A stretch of DNA of 13,071 bases from Baffinella frigidus. Lineage: Eukaryota > Cryptophyceae > Cryptomonadales > Baffinellaceae. Shown here in pieces: positions 12,229 to 13,071 of this stretch. The notes beneath the pieces are model-generated. The model did no database searches. It was given only the letters and a program-made list of their open reading frames with translations, and was not told where the DNA came from. The position numbers were made by a program, and so were the translations under genes. Position 1 is the first letter of the stretch; the number at the start of each line of letters is the position of its first letter. The DNA lies in assembly GCA_026770585.1 (NCBI GenBank), contig MU646871.1, positions 156,982 to 170,052 on the forward strand. Direction: 5' to 3'.

Positions 12229-12425
12229 AAAGCCTCCGGCGTCGCTAAGCTAGTTTGCGAAGCGTCCAGCCCTGAAACCCCTGAAGCGGATCAAATCGCC
12301 TCTACGCTCCAAAAAAGTCGCTAAGCCACTCCTGGCGTCACCACACGTGGTGAAATGAAATTCAATTTGATCCGCTTCAGGTCCAAAAACAGGAGTCAGG
12401 GATGGACGCTTCCGTAACGAAAGCC
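12229..12425. repeat. Nested inverted repeats
   Basis: CCTGAAGCGGATCAAAT (12280-12296) pairs exactly with 12365-12381. Outside it CGAAGCGTCCAGCCCTGA (12258 on) pairs imperfectly with TCAGGGATGGACGCTTCCG (about 12396-12414). AAGCCTCCGGCGTC-like motifs recur at 11955, 12233, 12313 and 12421. Confidence 0.8.
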
Positions 12426-12444
12426 ACTGGCGTCACCACAAGTG

Positions 12445-12696
12445 CCAGCTGTGGCTGAGTAAAACGGGGCCCGCCACAAACGCATTTTCGTTGTGCCCGT
12501 TTGTACTGGCGTGTCTGCTCTACATGCGTTTAATGGCGAAGCAGCTGTGAAGCAGCTGTGAACTGCTAGCTCTGCCTGAGCAAAACCGGGCTTCGCCATA
12601 AAACTCATGTAGAGCAGACAGAAGGCCTGCTGGAAGCCCGGTTTTGCTCAGGTAGAGCTAGCAGTTGACAGCTGCTTCACCAGAAGGCCTTCTGGT
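12445..12696. repeat. Interleaved inverted repeats
   Basis: Pair 1: TGTCTGCTCTACATGCGTTT (12512-12531) with AAACTCATGTAGAGCAGACA (12601-12620), one mismatch. Pair 2: 46-bp arms 12549-12594 and 12633-12678, two mismatches. The order is arm1-arm2-arm1'-arm2'. A diverged direct relative of arm 2 (GTGGCTGAGTAAAACGGGGC) lies at about 12452-12475. ACCAGAAGGCCTTCTGGT (12678-12695) is a perfect palindrome at the end. Confidence 0.85.
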
Positions 12697-12790
12697 GGTA
12701 GGACGGTTTTAGGGTTGAGGGTGAGGGGTGCTGGTGCGCGCGTGGGTGGGGGGTGGGGGGGGAGCGCAGGGAGGAGGTGGGGAGAGGAGG
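12697..12790 (+). repeat. G-rich, quadruplex-capable tract
   Basis: Many GGG to GGGGGGGG runs with short spacers between about 12715 and 12790, starting with a single telomere-like TTTTAGGGTTGAGGG. No gene. Confidence 0.7.
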
Positions 12791-12883
12791 CGCCAGTAGG
12801 CTCATACGCCCTACCGTAGGGCCTTAGGACCTGCCTAGGACCTCTTGGCGGTCAAATTTGACCCACAGGCGGGGCAGGAGGGA
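12791..12883 (+). mobile_element. MITE family B, copy 5, ends worn
   Basis: GCCAGTAGGCTCATACGCCC, then TACCGTAGGGCCTTAGGACC, matches copies 1 and 4; GGTCAAATTTGACC (12850-12863) is the private palindrome. The TIRs are hardly recognisable. Confidence 0.75.
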
Positions 12884-12923
12884 ACCTGCAGGTCGAAAAG
12901 GACTTGGCGAATGAAGGCTGAGC

Positions 12924-12960
12924 GATATATATATTATATATATATATTTATACATATACC

Positions 12961-12991
<31 letters not shown>

Positions 12992-13010
12992 ATATATATA
13001 TATATAATAT

Positions 13011-13071
<61 letters not shown>
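12924..13071. repeat. (TA)n microsatellite at window end
   Basis: About 148 bp of TA with a few interruptions (TTATAT, ACCTATAT, TACATATACC). It probably limits the assembly. Confidence 0.95.

Noticed and set aside
1-13071. tRNA, rRNA or snRNA genes
   Set aside because: No cloverleaf with matching A and B boxes and no rRNA-like block was seen by eye; a covariance-model scan would be decisive.

Overview
Eukaryotic, non-coding, repeat-saturated DNA. Pointers: three long degenerate arrays of the TTTAGGG/CCCTAAA telomere-type heptamer, microsatellites ((TA)n, (GA)n, (CTT)n), many short inverted-repeat elements with TA target duplications, and one gene relic with GT-AG introns on the minus strand. 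That relic looks like the NlpC/P60-like domain found beside tubulin-tyrosine-ligase domains in ciliated or flagellated eukaryotes. A flagellated protist or alga fits; I cannot name the species. No intact gene, rRNA or tRNA was recognised.

Layout. 1-1640: MITE families A (TIR starting CAGGGGTACCTCGCTC), B (about 97-103 bp, TIR TCCCTTAAGTGG) and D (CAGGGGTTACTCGAAA), several nested. 1664-3270: tandem repeats, a first telomere-like region (G-rich then C-rich), hairpins, a second C-rich telomere-like array. 3271-6185: AT-rich non-coding DNA, B and A copies, a foldback element, a small zinc-knuckle coding relic broken at a G12 run, a 132-bp retroposon-like insertion (family H), and a G-strand telomere-like array that closes the block. 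6206-7152: D copy, hairpins, a (GA)n tract between 50-bp direct repeats, a foldback inserted in one of those repeats. 7372-10253: foldback families C, F, G, J, I and a 261-bp, about 98% identical duplication. 10359-11202: the two-exon gene relic; its 668-bp intron holds MITEs, has TIR-like ends and carries decayed second copies of both splice junctions. 11203-13071: short duplications, foldbacks, interleaved inverted repeats, G-rich DNA, a worn B copy and terminal (TA)n.

What ties the window together is mobile DNA. At least eight short inverted-repeat families insert into each other. In several cases the window holds both a filled and an empty site, so the insertion is directly visible. Families B and C keep their ends but carry a different, self-complementary palindrome in the centre of each copy. 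Families A, B, D and a fourth element have different ends but share one CCTAGGACCnTACnGTAGGG-like core. These are the strongest candidates for something undescribed.
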